64,000 bases of DNA from DAOUTY01 sp964453665 (GTDB lineage Bacteria; Chloroflexota; Dehalococcoidia; SZUA-161): positions 6,062 through 70,061 of the forward strand of contig CAYVQT010000007.1 in the NCBI GenBank assembly GCA_964453665.1. The letters are read 5' to 3'. Positions 26,044 through 34,912 of this stretch are shown here, piece after piece; position 1 is the first letter of the stretch, and each line of letters opens with the position of its first letter. Under the pieces are notes generated by a model. That model was not told where the DNA came from, searched no databases, and was given only the letters and a program-made list of their open reading frames with translations. A program made the translations under genes and the position numbers.

Positions 26044-27021
26044 ATGGGAAGGCTATTTAGGTACATCAAATCTGTCGCCCTGATGGCTAGACATCAGGGA
26101 TATGCTCAGGCCCTGCGGCGTATATGCCCATACTTACGTCATTTAATTCTCTTATATACTTTTAATCTTTGGCAAAAAATAGGCATTCATGTCACGCCGG
26201 TGCACTATTACCAGCCAATTCCTGACACAAGAGAATTGAGACAGAGCGAAGAACTGTGGGAAACTGATTCCGAACTTCTGGGCATCGATATGAATGTGGA
26301 TGAGCAACTAAGGTTTGTGCGCGAAGTCTTTCCTGAGTTCAAGGACGAATATCAATTTCCTTTACATGATACACAAATACCATACCAGTTCTTCTTGGAA
26401 AACCCGAACTTCAGAAGGGTTGACGCTGAGGTCGCACACTGTATGATACGACATTATCAACCAGGTAAAATAATCGAAATCGGCTCGGGTTTCTCTACTT
26501 ATCTATTAGCTCGAGCTTCGATGCTAAATAGAGAGAAAGCAGGGAAAAATACAGAATTAATTGCAATTGATCCACACCCTTGGGATGCTTTAACTAAGAA
26601 ATTTCCAGGTTTCTCAACCCTAATACGGGATAAGGTTGAGAATATCGAGCTTGATTTATTTCAAGGGTTAGATGCAGGAGATGTTTTGTGGATAGATTCA
26701 ACACATGTTGTTCGTACTGGTGGTGATGTAAATTACCTTTATCTAGAGATACTGCCGAGGTTGCAAAGCGGCGTCATAGTCCACATACATGATATATTCC
26801 TACCTCGTGAATATCCCCAGGACTGGGTCCAGAAATATCACCTCTTCTACTCAGAGCAATATCTGCTGCACGCTCTTCTGATGTATAACAGCGCTTTCGA
26901 GGTCTTGTGGGGTGCATCATTTATGCACATTAATCATCCGCAAGAATTAAAGATGGCATTCCCCGGATATGATGATCGAATCCATTGGCCGGTAAGTTTC
27001 TGGATGAGAAAGAGGATTTGA
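26044..27021 (+). CDS. class I SAM-dependent methyltransferase (Methyltransf_24-like)
   Basis: This 325-residue protein has an unassigned N-terminal region of about 140 residues. It is followed by a SAM-binding domain with IIEIGSGFSTYLL, ELIAIDPHP, and VLWIDSTHVVRTGGDVNYL, and then VHIHDIFLPREYP. The DSTHV and HIHD histidines and acids resemble the metal site of O-methyltransferases of the cephalosporin hydroxylase/TylF group. A role in decorating a glycan is inferred from position. It is the last rightward gene of the left block. Confidence 0.8.
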   Translation: MGRLFRYIKSVALMARHQGYAQALRRICPYLRHLILLYTFNLWQKIGIHVTPVHYYQPIPDTRELRQSEELWETDSELLGIDMNVDEQLRFVREVFPEFKDEYQFPLHDTQIPYQFFLENPNFRRVDAEVAHCMIRHYQPGKIIEIGSGFSTYLLARASMLNREKAGKNTELIAIDPHPWDALTKKFPGFSTLIRDKVENIELDLFQGLDAGDVLWIDSTHVVRTGGDVNYLYLEILPRLQSGVIVHIHDIFLPREYPQDWVQKYHLFYSEQYLLHALLMYNSAFEVLWGASFMHINHPQELKMAFPGYDDRIHWPVSFWMRKRI

Positions 27022-27070
27022 TAGGCTAAATACCTTACCTTGCGTTATAACTCATCGATTTCACCAGTTC

Positions 27071-28198
27071 TCACAACCCCAACTTATCGTAGAGCTTTAG
27101 CAACTTCTTTTCCTCAATGTCCCAGTTGTGCCTCGTGATAGCCGCATTAAGAGCGTTTCTTCCCAGCCGCTCTCTTAACTCAGGATTGTCGCGTAGCGTT
27201 ATGATAGCCTCTTTTAAAGCCTGCTTGCTGTATTTTATGGTAAGACCCACTTCTTCCCGCTCAGTCCATTGTCCCGAATAAGTATCCTTAGTGCAGATTA
27301 TAGGCCTGCCGCAAACCATGGCTTCAAACTGTTTATTAGTAAGGCAAATGCTATCGTTTGGAGCCTCGGGATTGATCATTAAAACAATGGTATCAGCTTT
27401 CTTGGTCATTGGTATTACTTCATCGAAAGGAACCAGGCCAAGAAAATCAACGTTTGCTGCTCTGGCGCAACACTCCTCCAGGGTATGTACGTAGCGAGCA
27501 GAACCAATACCGCCTATAATGCACCGAACATCTGGCAACTGTGACACTACTTCCACCAGTTCCAGAAGAGATCGAAATCGTGTTAGGGAGCCGATGTAGA
27601 TCAACGTGAATACACCACCGTCGTCCGGCGGTTCATACTCCTGACCCTGCAACGGCATGCAATTCGTAATAATTGATATTGGTTTTTCGGTAATGCCTTC
27701 AAAATAACTCTTGTGGGTTTCGGCTGTCACGATGATCTCATCTACCTGTGTCAATAGCCGTTTCTCTACAGGTATAGCCAAGTCTGCTATAAAGCGAGGG
27801 AAAGCCATGGCCAACATATAAGCATAATTATCAAAAGAGTCATAGATCAATTTCAAACCAAGCTTTTTCTTGAGCCTGACCGCAACAGGCAGGGTATCCA
27901 AGTCACGACAATGTATAAGATCGAAGCCTACTTCCTGATGTAGCTCCACCGCTTTCCTGTAAACCTCACGCCACCACAAAGGCAACCTGAATATATCCTT
28001 CAATAGAGGCTTCATAAGCCATGTGCTTCTGACTCTGACCACATCTATTCCATGCCAGTTTTGCCTACCCGGAAGTTTTTTCTCCGTATCCCATGCTATT
28101 ACTGTGACTTTATGTCCGGCCTTGACTAATGATGTTGCTTCTTTATAGAATCGCGGATCATGCGTGAACGGATTAGAAACAAGCATCAACACTTTCAT
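27071..28198 (-). CDS. family 4 glycosyltransferase
   Basis: This 375-residue GT-B enzyme has MKVLMLVSNPFTHDPRFYKE at the N-terminus, FTLIYIGSLTRFRSLLELV, and the donor-site segment CLTNKQFEAMVCGRPIICT, ending LGRNALNAAITRHNW. It converges with the methyltransferase at 26044, with 49 nt between and no clear terminator. The long series of leftward genes ends here. Confidence 0.87.
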   Translation of the reverse strand: MKVLMLVSNPFTHDPRFYKEATSLVKAGHKVTVIAWDTEKKLPGRQNWHGIDVVRVRSTWLMKPLLKDIFRLPLWWREVYRKAVELHQEVGFDLIHCRDLDTLPVAVRLKKKLGLKLIYDSFDNYAYMLAMAFPRFIADLAIPVEKRLLTQVDEIIVTAETHKSYFEGITEKPISIITNCMPLQGQEYEPPDDGGVFTLIYIGSLTRFRSLLELVEVVSQLPDVRCIIGGIGSARYVHTLEECCARAANVDFLGLVPFDEVIPMTKKADTIVLMINPEAPNDSICLTNKQFEAMVCGRPIICTKDTYSGQWTEREEVGLTIKYSKQALKEAIITLRDNPELRERLGRNALNAAITRHNWDIEEKKLLKLYDKLGL

Positions 28199-28303
28199 GG
28201 CATTTACCAGTCACTCGGTCGAATTACTAAGAAATATAAGGATGCATCACCCCGATGATAGGAATAGCGGCTATGCAGGCGAATGTATTCAGGCTATTAT
28301 ACG

Positions 28304-29053
28304 CTATGATGGGCGTTTTGCCTCCACTACCATCGTCTCGTATTCGTTAATATGCTCAAGGCCGATGCCTTTGCCATGTGACTCGATCCCTCTTAGAACT
28401 TCATCATCGCTTTCGCCCGGCTTATAATCAATTATGTCAATAAATCCTGCTTCTTCCATCGCCCCCCGAAGTGTGCCATGATCATAAACAAACTTATGAT
28501 GGAAAACTTGAAAAATGCGGAATAGAGTATTGGCCGCGAAACACTCCGTGTACATGTTCTTTTCCGGGAAACAAAGGTCAACAATCCATTTTTTATATCT
28601 TTGTTGCAGATCGTTTTTCTCAGGCCCATATAGCCCCATCAACCTTTCTAAGTCAGGGGTAGCCACGCGAATTCTTCCACCAGGTTTCAAGACCCGGTAA
28701 CTTTCACGAAGCATGAACAAACCTTTATCGTAGACAAGGTGTTCAATCAGGTGTTCGCTGAAAACATAGTTAAAAGTGCCATCTTTAAACGGAAACGGCT
28801 TCGCAGCATTAAGATAAATGACATCACAGGAAGAAGGGTATGCATCTGAGTTCAGCCAGCCCTCCAGAAAGTTGGGGCCTGCACCGATTTGCAGTTTTCG
28901 TATTTGGTGTGAATTGAGGTAGCGCCTTACTGCCAGGCGACGAAATAGTATTGATGCAACCTTTCGGTACTGCCACCTCAAGAACAGCGCTGACCTCGCG
29001 ATTGCCAGTAAGGGCTTATATCGTCGAATGACCCGGCTCAATTGTTCATACAC
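28304..29053 (-). CDS. SAM-dependent methyltransferase (COG4627-like)
   Basis: This 249-residue protein has LQIGAGPNFLEGWLNSD as motif I plus the WLN(S/T)D element seen again in the protein at 36786. It also has FNYVFSEHLIEHL and YRVLKPGGRIRVATPD. The two look like paralogues of a group common in surface-glycan clusters. The start appears to be GTG 29053; no in-frame ATG lies nearby. The 3' intergenic gap is about 105 nt. Confidence 0.83.
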   Translation of the reverse strand: MYEQLSRVIRRYKPLLAIARSALFLRWQYRKVASILFRRLAVRRYLNSHQIRKLQIGAGPNFLEGWLNSDAYPSSCDVIYLNAAKPFPFKDGTFNYVFSEHLIEHLVYDKGLFMLRESYRVLKPGGRIRVATPDLERLMGLYGPEKNDLQQRYKKWIVDLCFPEKNMYTECFAANTLFRIFQVFHHKFVYDHGTLRGAMEEAGFIDIIDYKPGESDDEVLRGIESHGKGIGLEHINEYETMVVEAKRPS

Positions 29054-29161
29054 GATGTGCTTACCCGCTACTTACCCCGTATTTCGCTTTATCATTTCGC
29101 GTTGCGCACATGCTTTTCAATAATAGAGTTAAATCTCCTGTCACAGGCGCGAGTCTGCAAA

Positions 29162-30106
29162 TTAGGAGGGTCTCCGCTTGCCCTGTAACATCGATTTCCA
29201 TTTGACCAGTGTTTTTGCTACCTTACTACCAAGAAAAGATGTTGTAAAAGCCCCGACTATCAAAGGACTCTTCAATTGCTTAGGATACAATGCGACAGAT
29301 CTCATTAGATGGCTCCGAGCTTGTTTTGTTTGGCCTGTAGAGTAATGCTCCAATCCGATTAGTGCATGTGTACAGCTATAGGCCTGGCGCTCCGCTGCTC
29401 TAACCTCGGGCGGTAGTTCGGGAGTGGAGTACAGTTTGTTCAGAATTTCGATATGGTCGTTACCGAATATATACCGCACTTCCGAACTCTTCGTTCCTGT
29501 ACAGAACCGAAAGTCGGCGAGTAGCTGAGGTATCTTCTTAATTTTAGACTTCAATCCGACTCTGACAAATAGATCGTAGTCCATTGCATAATGGATGTTA
29601 GTATCAAGATAACCCACTTCCTCGAGAACACTTCTCCTGAAGAACATCGCCGGTTGAGGCAGTCCGACACGGCAGCACAGAAGCTCAACCAAGTTAAACT
29701 CCGTGGATGGTAGTTGGCCGGTCACTTCGCCTTCCTCATCGATAATGTCGCACTCACCGTAGACCATATCTACATCCTTATGTCCAGCGAAGTACTTTAC
29801 CGCCATCTCCACAGCCCAGGGTTTATATATGTCGTCTGAGTTCAGATAAGCCAGGATTTCCCCCTTTGACATCCTCCAGCCCTTGTTAATAGCATCGGAT
29901 TGCCCTTCGTCAGGCTCTGATAGCCATACGATGCTGTCACTATACTGCCGCAGGATATCCAGTGTCTCGTCGGTAGAGCCACCATCTACTACTATATGCT
30001 CAATATTTGAATAGGTCTGGTTCTTTACGCTAAGGATGGTCTCCTCGATGAAACAGCCCTGGTTAAGAGAAGGAGTTACTATTGAGACTAATGGGGCTTC
30101 TTCCAT
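29162..30106 (-). CDS. family 2 glycosyltransferase
   Basis: This 314-residue GT-A enzyme opens MEEAPLVSIVTPSLNQG and has VVDGGSTDETLDIL and the DxD-like YLNSDDIYKPW. It carries a C-terminal helical extension with tetratricopeptide-like character (ALIGLEHYSTGQTKQARSHL). The frame is open upstream to 30334, inside the sulfotransferase gene, but ATG 30106, with AGGGAG just upstream, matches where the family begins. Confidence 0.85.
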   Translation of the reverse strand: MEEAPLVSIVTPSLNQGCFIEETILSVKNQTYSNIEHIVVDGGSTDETLDILRQYSDSIVWLSEPDEGQSDAINKGWRMSKGEILAYLNSDDIYKPWAVEMAVKYFAGHKDVDMVYGECDIIDEEGEVTGQLPSTEFNLVELLCCRVGLPQPAMFFRRSVLEEVGYLDTNIHYAMDYDLFVRVGLKSKIKKIPQLLADFRFCTGTKSSEVRYIFGNDHIEILNKLYSTPELPPEVRAAERQAYSCTHALIGLEHYSTGQTKQARSHLMRSVALYPKQLKSPLIVGAFTTSFLGSKVAKTLVKWKSMLQGKRRPS

Positions 30107-30167
30107 CCTGCTCCCTATTCCACCGCAATCTTCCCATAATTCCAATTCCTGCCTTGCATATTTACAA

Positions 30168-31091
30168 TCACCAATCATCATCCGAGTAGAAGAGGCTGGA
30201 CACATCTTCAACCTGGTTTCTAATCCTTTCAATCTCGGACTCTTCAAGCCTACCTTTCCAATTCCATATGTTTGATCCGCTATCGCGCTTGATAGAACTG
30301 CTACCGTCGGGTGCCTCTCTCGGATTTGATGCATTAGTGTACTCTCGAACAGCCCCTTCCACAGATTCCGAAAACTCCAGATTCAAACGATTGAAAAGTG
30401 CATGAAAACCTTCCAGCGGGTCTCGCGATAGATCTTCATGGCGTAGGAAAATCCAATCATCATGGTCCTTCTGATACTTCGCTACCATATGATATATAAG
30501 TCTCCACAATAAAGCTCCTTGGTCTATGATATCGTGTCCGTAGTTTGCACATTCCTTGATCTCGGCTTCAAATGGGTATAAATGATCTTTCATCAGCAAA
30601 GGCTGCTCTAGGAAGTGAGAAAAAGGATGGGTCCAGTTTAATCTTTTTAGGCTACTTACGAATGCGGCAGGGTGCCTTATCAAAATTACTGTATCCATAT
30701 TAAAATTTTGCGCAAGCCATTCGGCTGAAAAAACCGCTATTGGATCCTTGACAAGAGGCCTGGCGTTACATATACGATACTTGCAGAAAGAAAGGTATTC
30801 GGCCAATACTCGCCGTATGCTTTCTATATTCCTTATGGCCTTTATTTCCGTAACAAGGTTGTAGCGAAAGCAAATAGTGTTCTTGATGTATTCGTAATAA
30901 AGCGACCCATTTTCATCAGAGATGTATGGGAACCAATAATGGAATCTTGCGCCACACACTCCTAACGATTGATATAGATTGAATGGTTCATGTATATAAC
31001 CTACCAATGGGGATGCATCTATCATTCTTCCCACCCATGTAGTTCCAGAACGGTGGGCTCCTGTGATAAGTATCGGTCTATTAGCAATCAT
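30168..31091 (-). CDS. sulfotransferase family protein
   Basis: This 307-residue protein has the PAPS 5'-phosphosulfate loop GAHRSGTTW at residues 11-19 and a 3'-phosphate region with VILIRHPAAFVSSLKRL. Length and motifs match Sulfotransfer_1/3 enzymes. The start overlaps the fcl stop as ATGA, tying it to the GDP-fucose genes, so a fucosylated acceptor is possible but unproven. Confidence 0.85.
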   Translation of the reverse strand: MIANRPILITGAHRSGTTWVGRMIDASPLVGYIHEPFNLYQSLGVCGARFHYWFPYISDENGSLYYEYIKNTICFRYNLVTEIKAIRNIESIRRVLAEYLSFCKYRICNARPLVKDPIAVFSAEWLAQNFNMDTVILIRHPAAFVSSLKRLNWTHPFSHFLEQPLLMKDHLYPFEAEIKECANYGHDIIDQGALLWRLIYHMVAKYQKDHDDWIFLRHEDLSRDPLEGFHALFNRLNLEFSESVEGAVREYTNASNPREAPDGSSSIKRDSGSNIWNWKGRLEESEIERIRNQVEDVSSLFYSDDDW

Positions 31092-32050
31092 ATAGGTGAT
31101 ATATCCTTTTGGGAATTATACCACTCTATGGTCCTTCTAAGCCCCTCTCGTAAATCTGTCCTCGCTACAAACCCGAATTCCCTCTTCGCCTTGCTCGTAT
31201 CCAGGCACCTCCTGGGCTGCCCGTCAGGCTTAGTAATATCCCATTCAATTTCACCATTGAAGCCGACCAGTTCACATATAAGCTCAGCGAGCTCTTTGAT
31301 CGATATCTCAAAGCCGGCTCCCAGATTCACTGGATCGGGCTTATTGTACCTTTCGGCCGCCAGCACGATGCTCTCTGCTGCATCCTCAACGTACAGGAAT
31401 TCTCTGGAGACCTTGCCGCTTCCCCAGGCCAAGATATGCTTATCCCCCCTGTCTTTGGCCTCAACAGCCTTCCTAATCAACGCCGGAATGACATGTGAGG
31501 ACTCAAGGTCGAAGTTGTCACCCGGTCCATAGAGATTGACTGGCAGAAGAAAGATAGAGTTGAAACCATACTGCTGACGGTAACCCTGGGATTGAACTAA
31601 AAGCATCTTCTTTGCGAGTCCATAGGGAGCGTTGGTTTCCTCTGGGTATCCTTCCCAGAGGTTTTTCTCTTTGAAAGGAACGGGTGTGAACTTCGGGTAG
31701 GCGCAGATTGTTCCGATCGCAACAAACTTCTCCACCCCGAAGAGCCTTCCCTGCTCCATCATCTGGACTCCCATCATAAGGTTTTCATAGAAAAACCTGC
31801 CCGGGTTCTTCATATTGGCGCCGATGCCGCCCACTCTGGCCGCAAGGTGTATAACGATATCAGGCTTTGCATCTTGATAGAGTCTTTTCACAGCTTCCAT
31901 ATCTACGAGATCATAGTCTTTGCTATGAGGTATAAAAACCTTCTTGCACCCGCTTTCCTCCAGCTTATTGACTACATTTTTACCCAGAAAGCCGGTACCA
32001 CCAGTCACGAGGATTCTTTTGGCAGCGAGGAAGTTCATCCTTAGATTCAC
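31088..32050 (-). CDS. fcl: GDP-L-fucose synthase
   Basis: This 320-residue enzyme should convert GDP-4-keto-6-deoxy-D-mannose to GDP-L-fucose by 3,5-epimerisation and NADPH reduction. It shows TGGTGFLGKNVV, the fucose-synthase-specific HLAARVGGIGANM, and catalytic TICAYPK with YGLAK. It also has NLYGPGDNFD and the C-terminal DTSKAKREFGF. It overlaps gmd by 4 nt via GTG 32050; ATG 32038 is an alternative start. Confidence 0.95.
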   Translation of the reverse strand: MNLRMNFLAAKRILVTGGTGFLGKNVVNKLEESGCKKVFIPHSKDYDLVDMEAVKRLYQDAKPDIVIHLAARVGGIGANMKNPGRFFYENLMMGVQMMEQGRLFGVEKFVAIGTICAYPKFTPVPFKEKNLWEGYPEETNAPYGLAKKMLLVQSQGYRQQYGFNSIFLLPVNLYGPGDNFDLESSHVIPALIRKAVEAKDRGDKHILAWGSGKVSREFLYVEDAAESIVLAAERYNKPDPVNLGAGFEISIKELAELICELVGFNGEIEWDITKPDGQPRRCLDTSKAKREFGFVARTDLREGLRRTIEWYNSQKDISPI

Positions 32051-33108
32051 TCTATTGTCGGCTTGACTATAGCTCTGTCAATTGGGTTCAGCCCACGCTT
32101 CTTCAAAATCGCTTTCCCCTCACCAAGAGGCTCTAAGCCCAGAGTTGCCATATCAGCATCCACCATTATCCTGACCAGGTCTTTGAAGGTGACTTTGGGT
32201 GTCCACCCCAGCTTCTCCTTAGCCTTTGTCGCATCCGCAATCAGCGTTTCGACCTCCAATGGCCTGAAATAGCGTGGGTCAGTCTTTACATGCTCTTGCC
32301 AGTCGAGTCCGGCATACCCGAAGGCTTCTACCAGGAATTCCTTCACCGAGTGCGTTTCTCCTGTCCCTACGACATAATCATCAGCAATGTCCTGCTGAAG
32401 CATGAGCCACATCGCCTCAACATATTCCGGGGCATAACCCCAGTCCCTTTTCGCTTCCAGGTTTCCCAGGTAAACGTGCTCCTGCGTTTTGGCGAGGACA
32501 TGTGCAATAGCGCGGGTTATCTTTTTGGTGACGAAGGTCTCCCCGCGGCGCGGCGATTCATGATTGAATAGAATACCGTTGGCGGCAAAGAGCCCGTAGC
32601 CTTCCCTGTAGTTCTTTGCCATCCAGAAAGCGTAAACCTTAGCCACAGCGTAAGGGCTGCGGGGTTGAAAGGGTGTTCGCTCACTTTGAGGCGGAGGAGC
32701 GGCTCCGTACATCTCGCTGCTGGAAGCCTGATAGTACCTGGCTTTAATACCGCTTTGCCGTATAGCCTCCAATATACGGGTGGTTCCCAGGGCTACAATA
32801 TCGCCGGTGTATTCCGCCGTATCGAAGCTAACTCTTACGTGGCTTTGGGCGCCAAGGTGATAGATTTCGTCAGGTTTTATGTTGTAGACCCAGTTGGTAA
32901 GCTGGCTGCTGTCTGAGAGGTCACCATAGTGCAGAAATAGCTTCGCTTCAGTGTCATGCGGGTCAACATAGATATGGTCTATACGGGAAGTGCTGAAGGT
33001 GCTCGACCTTCGAATGAGACCGTGGACCTCGTAGCCTTTATCCAGGAGGAACTCAGCCAGATAGGAGCCATCCTGGCCGGTGATCCCGGTGATGAGTGCT
33101 TTTTTCAT
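32047..33108 (-). CDS. gmd: GDP-mannose 4,6-dehydratase
   Basis: This 353-residue enzyme makes GDP-4-keto-6-deoxy-D-mannose, the branch point to GDP-fucose, GDP-rhamnose and GDP-perosamine. Hallmarks are ALITGITGQDGSYLAEFL, IRRSSTFST, HLGAQSHVRVSF, ASSSEMYG and YAVAK, and NHESPRRGETFVTKKI. It is first of a leftward unit gmd-fcl-sulfotransferase-glycosyltransferase behind the promoter at 33157-33185. Confidence 0.96.
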   Translation of the reverse strand: MKKALITGITGQDGSYLAEFLLDKGYEVHGLIRRSSTFSTSRIDHIYVDPHDTEAKLFLHYGDLSDSSQLTNWVYNIKPDEIYHLGAQSHVRVSFDTAEYTGDIVALGTTRILEAIRQSGIKARYYQASSSEMYGAAPPPQSERTPFQPRSPYAVAKVYAFWMAKNYREGYGLFAANGILFNHESPRRGETFVTKKITRAIAHVLAKTQEHVYLGNLEAKRDWGYAPEYVEAMWLMLQQDIADDYVVGTGETHSVKEFLVEAFGYAGLDWQEHVKTDPRYFRPLEVETLIADATKAKEKLGWTPKVTFKDLVRIMVDADMATLGLEPLGEGKAILKKRGLNPIDRAIVKPTIE

Positions 33109-33134
33109 GCTGTGTTGGCTCTTTCTTCAAAATA

Positions 33135-33164
33135 TTGGCATTTGATGCGCGCTACAATTATAAT
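33135..33164 (+). promoter_or_regulatory. divergent promoter for the sulfatase-like gene
   Basis: TTGGCA at 33135-33140 and TATAAT at 33159-33164 are spaced by 18 bp. Transcription near 33171 would start only a few nt before ATG 33175, giving an almost leaderless message. The -10 shares bases with the leftward -10. Confidence 0.5.
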
Positions 33165-33185
33165 CATAACAGACATGCACAACAA
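33157..33185 (-). promoter_or_regulatory. promoter for the gmd operon
   Basis: On the minus strand, TTGTTG (33185-33180) and TATAAT (33162-33157) are spaced by 17 bp. Transcription near 33150 would leave a leader of about 40 nt before the gmd ATG. It overlaps a rightward promoter on the other strand. Confidence 0.6.
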
Positions 33186-34569
33186 GTATATATTGATCAC
33201 GATAGATGCCCTGAGAGCTGACCACCTCAATATCTACGGCTACACAAAACGGACTACGACTCCCGCCATTGACGAATTCGCGATGCAGAGCCATGTCTAC
33301 TCAAATGCCTACGCATGCGGAGTGCCAACTTACTTATCCTTTCCGAGTATCTTTTGTTCGATTTATCCATCGAGGGCTATGTACAATATGTATTTACCGG
33401 GCAGTATACCTACATTTGTAGAACTGCTGAAGAACAGGGGATTTCAAACAGCCGCTTTTATAGATGATAATCCTTTCGCCTGCTCATTACTGGGCTATAA
33501 TCGGGGCTTCGACTTTGTTAGGGATTACTTCGCAGAGTCACTGAGAACCAGGGCTAATGATGAGGCGCTCCCTGTAGCCGATATTCGTAAGTTAATGCCT
33601 TCTGCCGCGTCAGCTATCCTGCATGCACTGAGTTCCTCTCCTTTCCCCTATTTCATTAAATATCTAACAAGCACGGCATTAGTCCAGCCGCGAACAAATA
33701 CGGAACAAATAATACCGGATGCAATAAAATTTCTGAAATCAACAAAATCAAGTTCTTTCGTATGGCTCCATCTTATGGATACTCACTGGCCTTTTTCTTT
33801 TCCACCCCGCCGCAACCCATTGGCGAAGTATAAAATTTTAAGAGCGCGCGGTATGTATTCTGAGATTCCAGGAAAGCACACTTACAGTGCAGAGATCGGC
33901 GAGTTGATGGAGGAGATGTACGACACAAGCGTCAGGAGGTTGGACATAAAGCTTGAATCACTTTTTAACTCTTTACGAAGAGAAGGAATCCTAGAAAACA
34001 GCTATGTGTTTCTTACCTCCGACCATGGGGAGGAATTTCTGGAAAGGGGAGCGCTGGACCATCAGGAGAACGTATATCAAGAAGTTGCTCATGTGCCGCT
34101 AATTGTCAGACAACCAGAGGCTGAGAAACGAGCAATATCGGAGAAGATGGTGTCGCTGCTGGACATCGCGCCTACGATCTTGCAATTAGAGAACGTCTCC
34201 GTTCCCAGCAGATACGAGGGTACGTCGATATTTCAAGGTAATAGAGGTTATTGCATCTCCGAAACAGTCACTCCTACGGTGAACAAATCAGCTCAGACTA
34301 GAGAGGCTCATTATAGAGCTCCACTCGGTAACTTTATATACTCAATAAGAAACGGAAAATACACAATCATATACGACAAGGACGGTGAATATAAATTTTT
34401 TAATAGAATAGAGGATGCTCAAGAGAAAAAACAGATCCAGGTTTCCAACAGTACCCTGCATGATTTGCTTGGTATATTAAGAAAACATCAATCATGTTCC
34501 CCAAATGTAGAAATGAAACGGATAAAGGAGAGAATAGGAAGGCTTAAGTTTGACGTTTCCGCGAAATAG
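33175..34569 (+). CDS. sulfatase-like alkaline-phosphatase-superfamily hydrolase
   Basis: This 464-residue protein has YILITIDALRADHL at the N-terminus (metal Asp), TTPAIDEFA, ILENSYVFLTSDHGEEF, and LDHQENVYQEVAHVPLIV, as in sulfatases and LtaS-like enzymes. The formylglycine consensus CxPxR is not seen; the corresponding stretch reads GVPTYLSFPSIFCSIYPSR. It may therefore use Thr or Ser and act as a phosphoglycerol-type transferase or phosphodiesterase. No signal peptide is visible, so it may be cytoplasmic. The only rightward gene in the right-hand block. The frame extends upstream into gmd, but that part is not conserved. Confidence 0.82.
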   Translation: MHNKYILITIDALRADHLNIYGYTKRTTTPAIDEFAMQSHVYSNAYACGVPTYLSFPSIFCSIYPSRAMYNMYLPGSIPTFVELLKNRGFQTAAFIDDNPFACSLLGYNRGFDFVRDYFAESLRTRANDEALPVADIRKLMPSAASAILHALSSSPFPYFIKYLTSTALVQPRTNTEQIIPDAIKFLKSTKSSSFVWLHLMDTHWPFSFPPRRNPLAKYKILRARGMYSEIPGKHTYSAEIGELMEEMYDTSVRRLDIKLESLFNSLRREGILENSYVFLTSDHGEEFLERGALDHQENVYQEVAHVPLIVRQPEAEKRAISEKMVSLLDIAPTILQLENVSVPSRYEGTSIFQGNRGYCISETVTPTVNKSAQTREAHYRAPLGNFIYSIRNGKYTIIYDKDGEYKFFNRIEDAQEKKQIQVSNSTLHDLLGILRKHQSCSPNVEMKRIKERIGRLKFDVSAK

Positions 34570-34912
34570 TCTAAATCAATTCAATTTATTGTCTGCCCGT
34601 AAAGCGCTGTTTCAACTACATAATATATTGTCTAAGAAATGAAGCTGAGATAGGGATGCAAACCACTGATACTGAACCTCGCTGCCTCATGAGGTATCCG
34701 ATGTTCTTACTGATAGTGGCGCAGCCCATCAAACGGTAGGAAACAGCCGTTGGGCCCTCCCCACTCCAATCGGGCAAATGCAAAAAAGAAGCACTGACGT
34801 GAACAAGCCACAAGGACTGCTGGAGCTAACAGCCAAGTACGGCCGTCAGTGGATAGTTTATGCTCCCAAAATGACGGATAGCGTAAGGCTAGAAAGACAA
34901 ATAGAACGATTC
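34570..34912. other. intergenic region between convergent genes
   Basis: About 340 nt separate the sulfatase-like gene from the leftward sulfotransferase gene. Short open frames exist on both strands but none looks like a known family. No terminator hairpin with a T-run was found. Confidence 0.4.

Noticed and set aside
32956..33174. N-terminal extension of the sulfatase-like frame into gmd
   Set aside because: The extension is antisense to gmd and not like any sulfatase; the family begins at ATG 33175.
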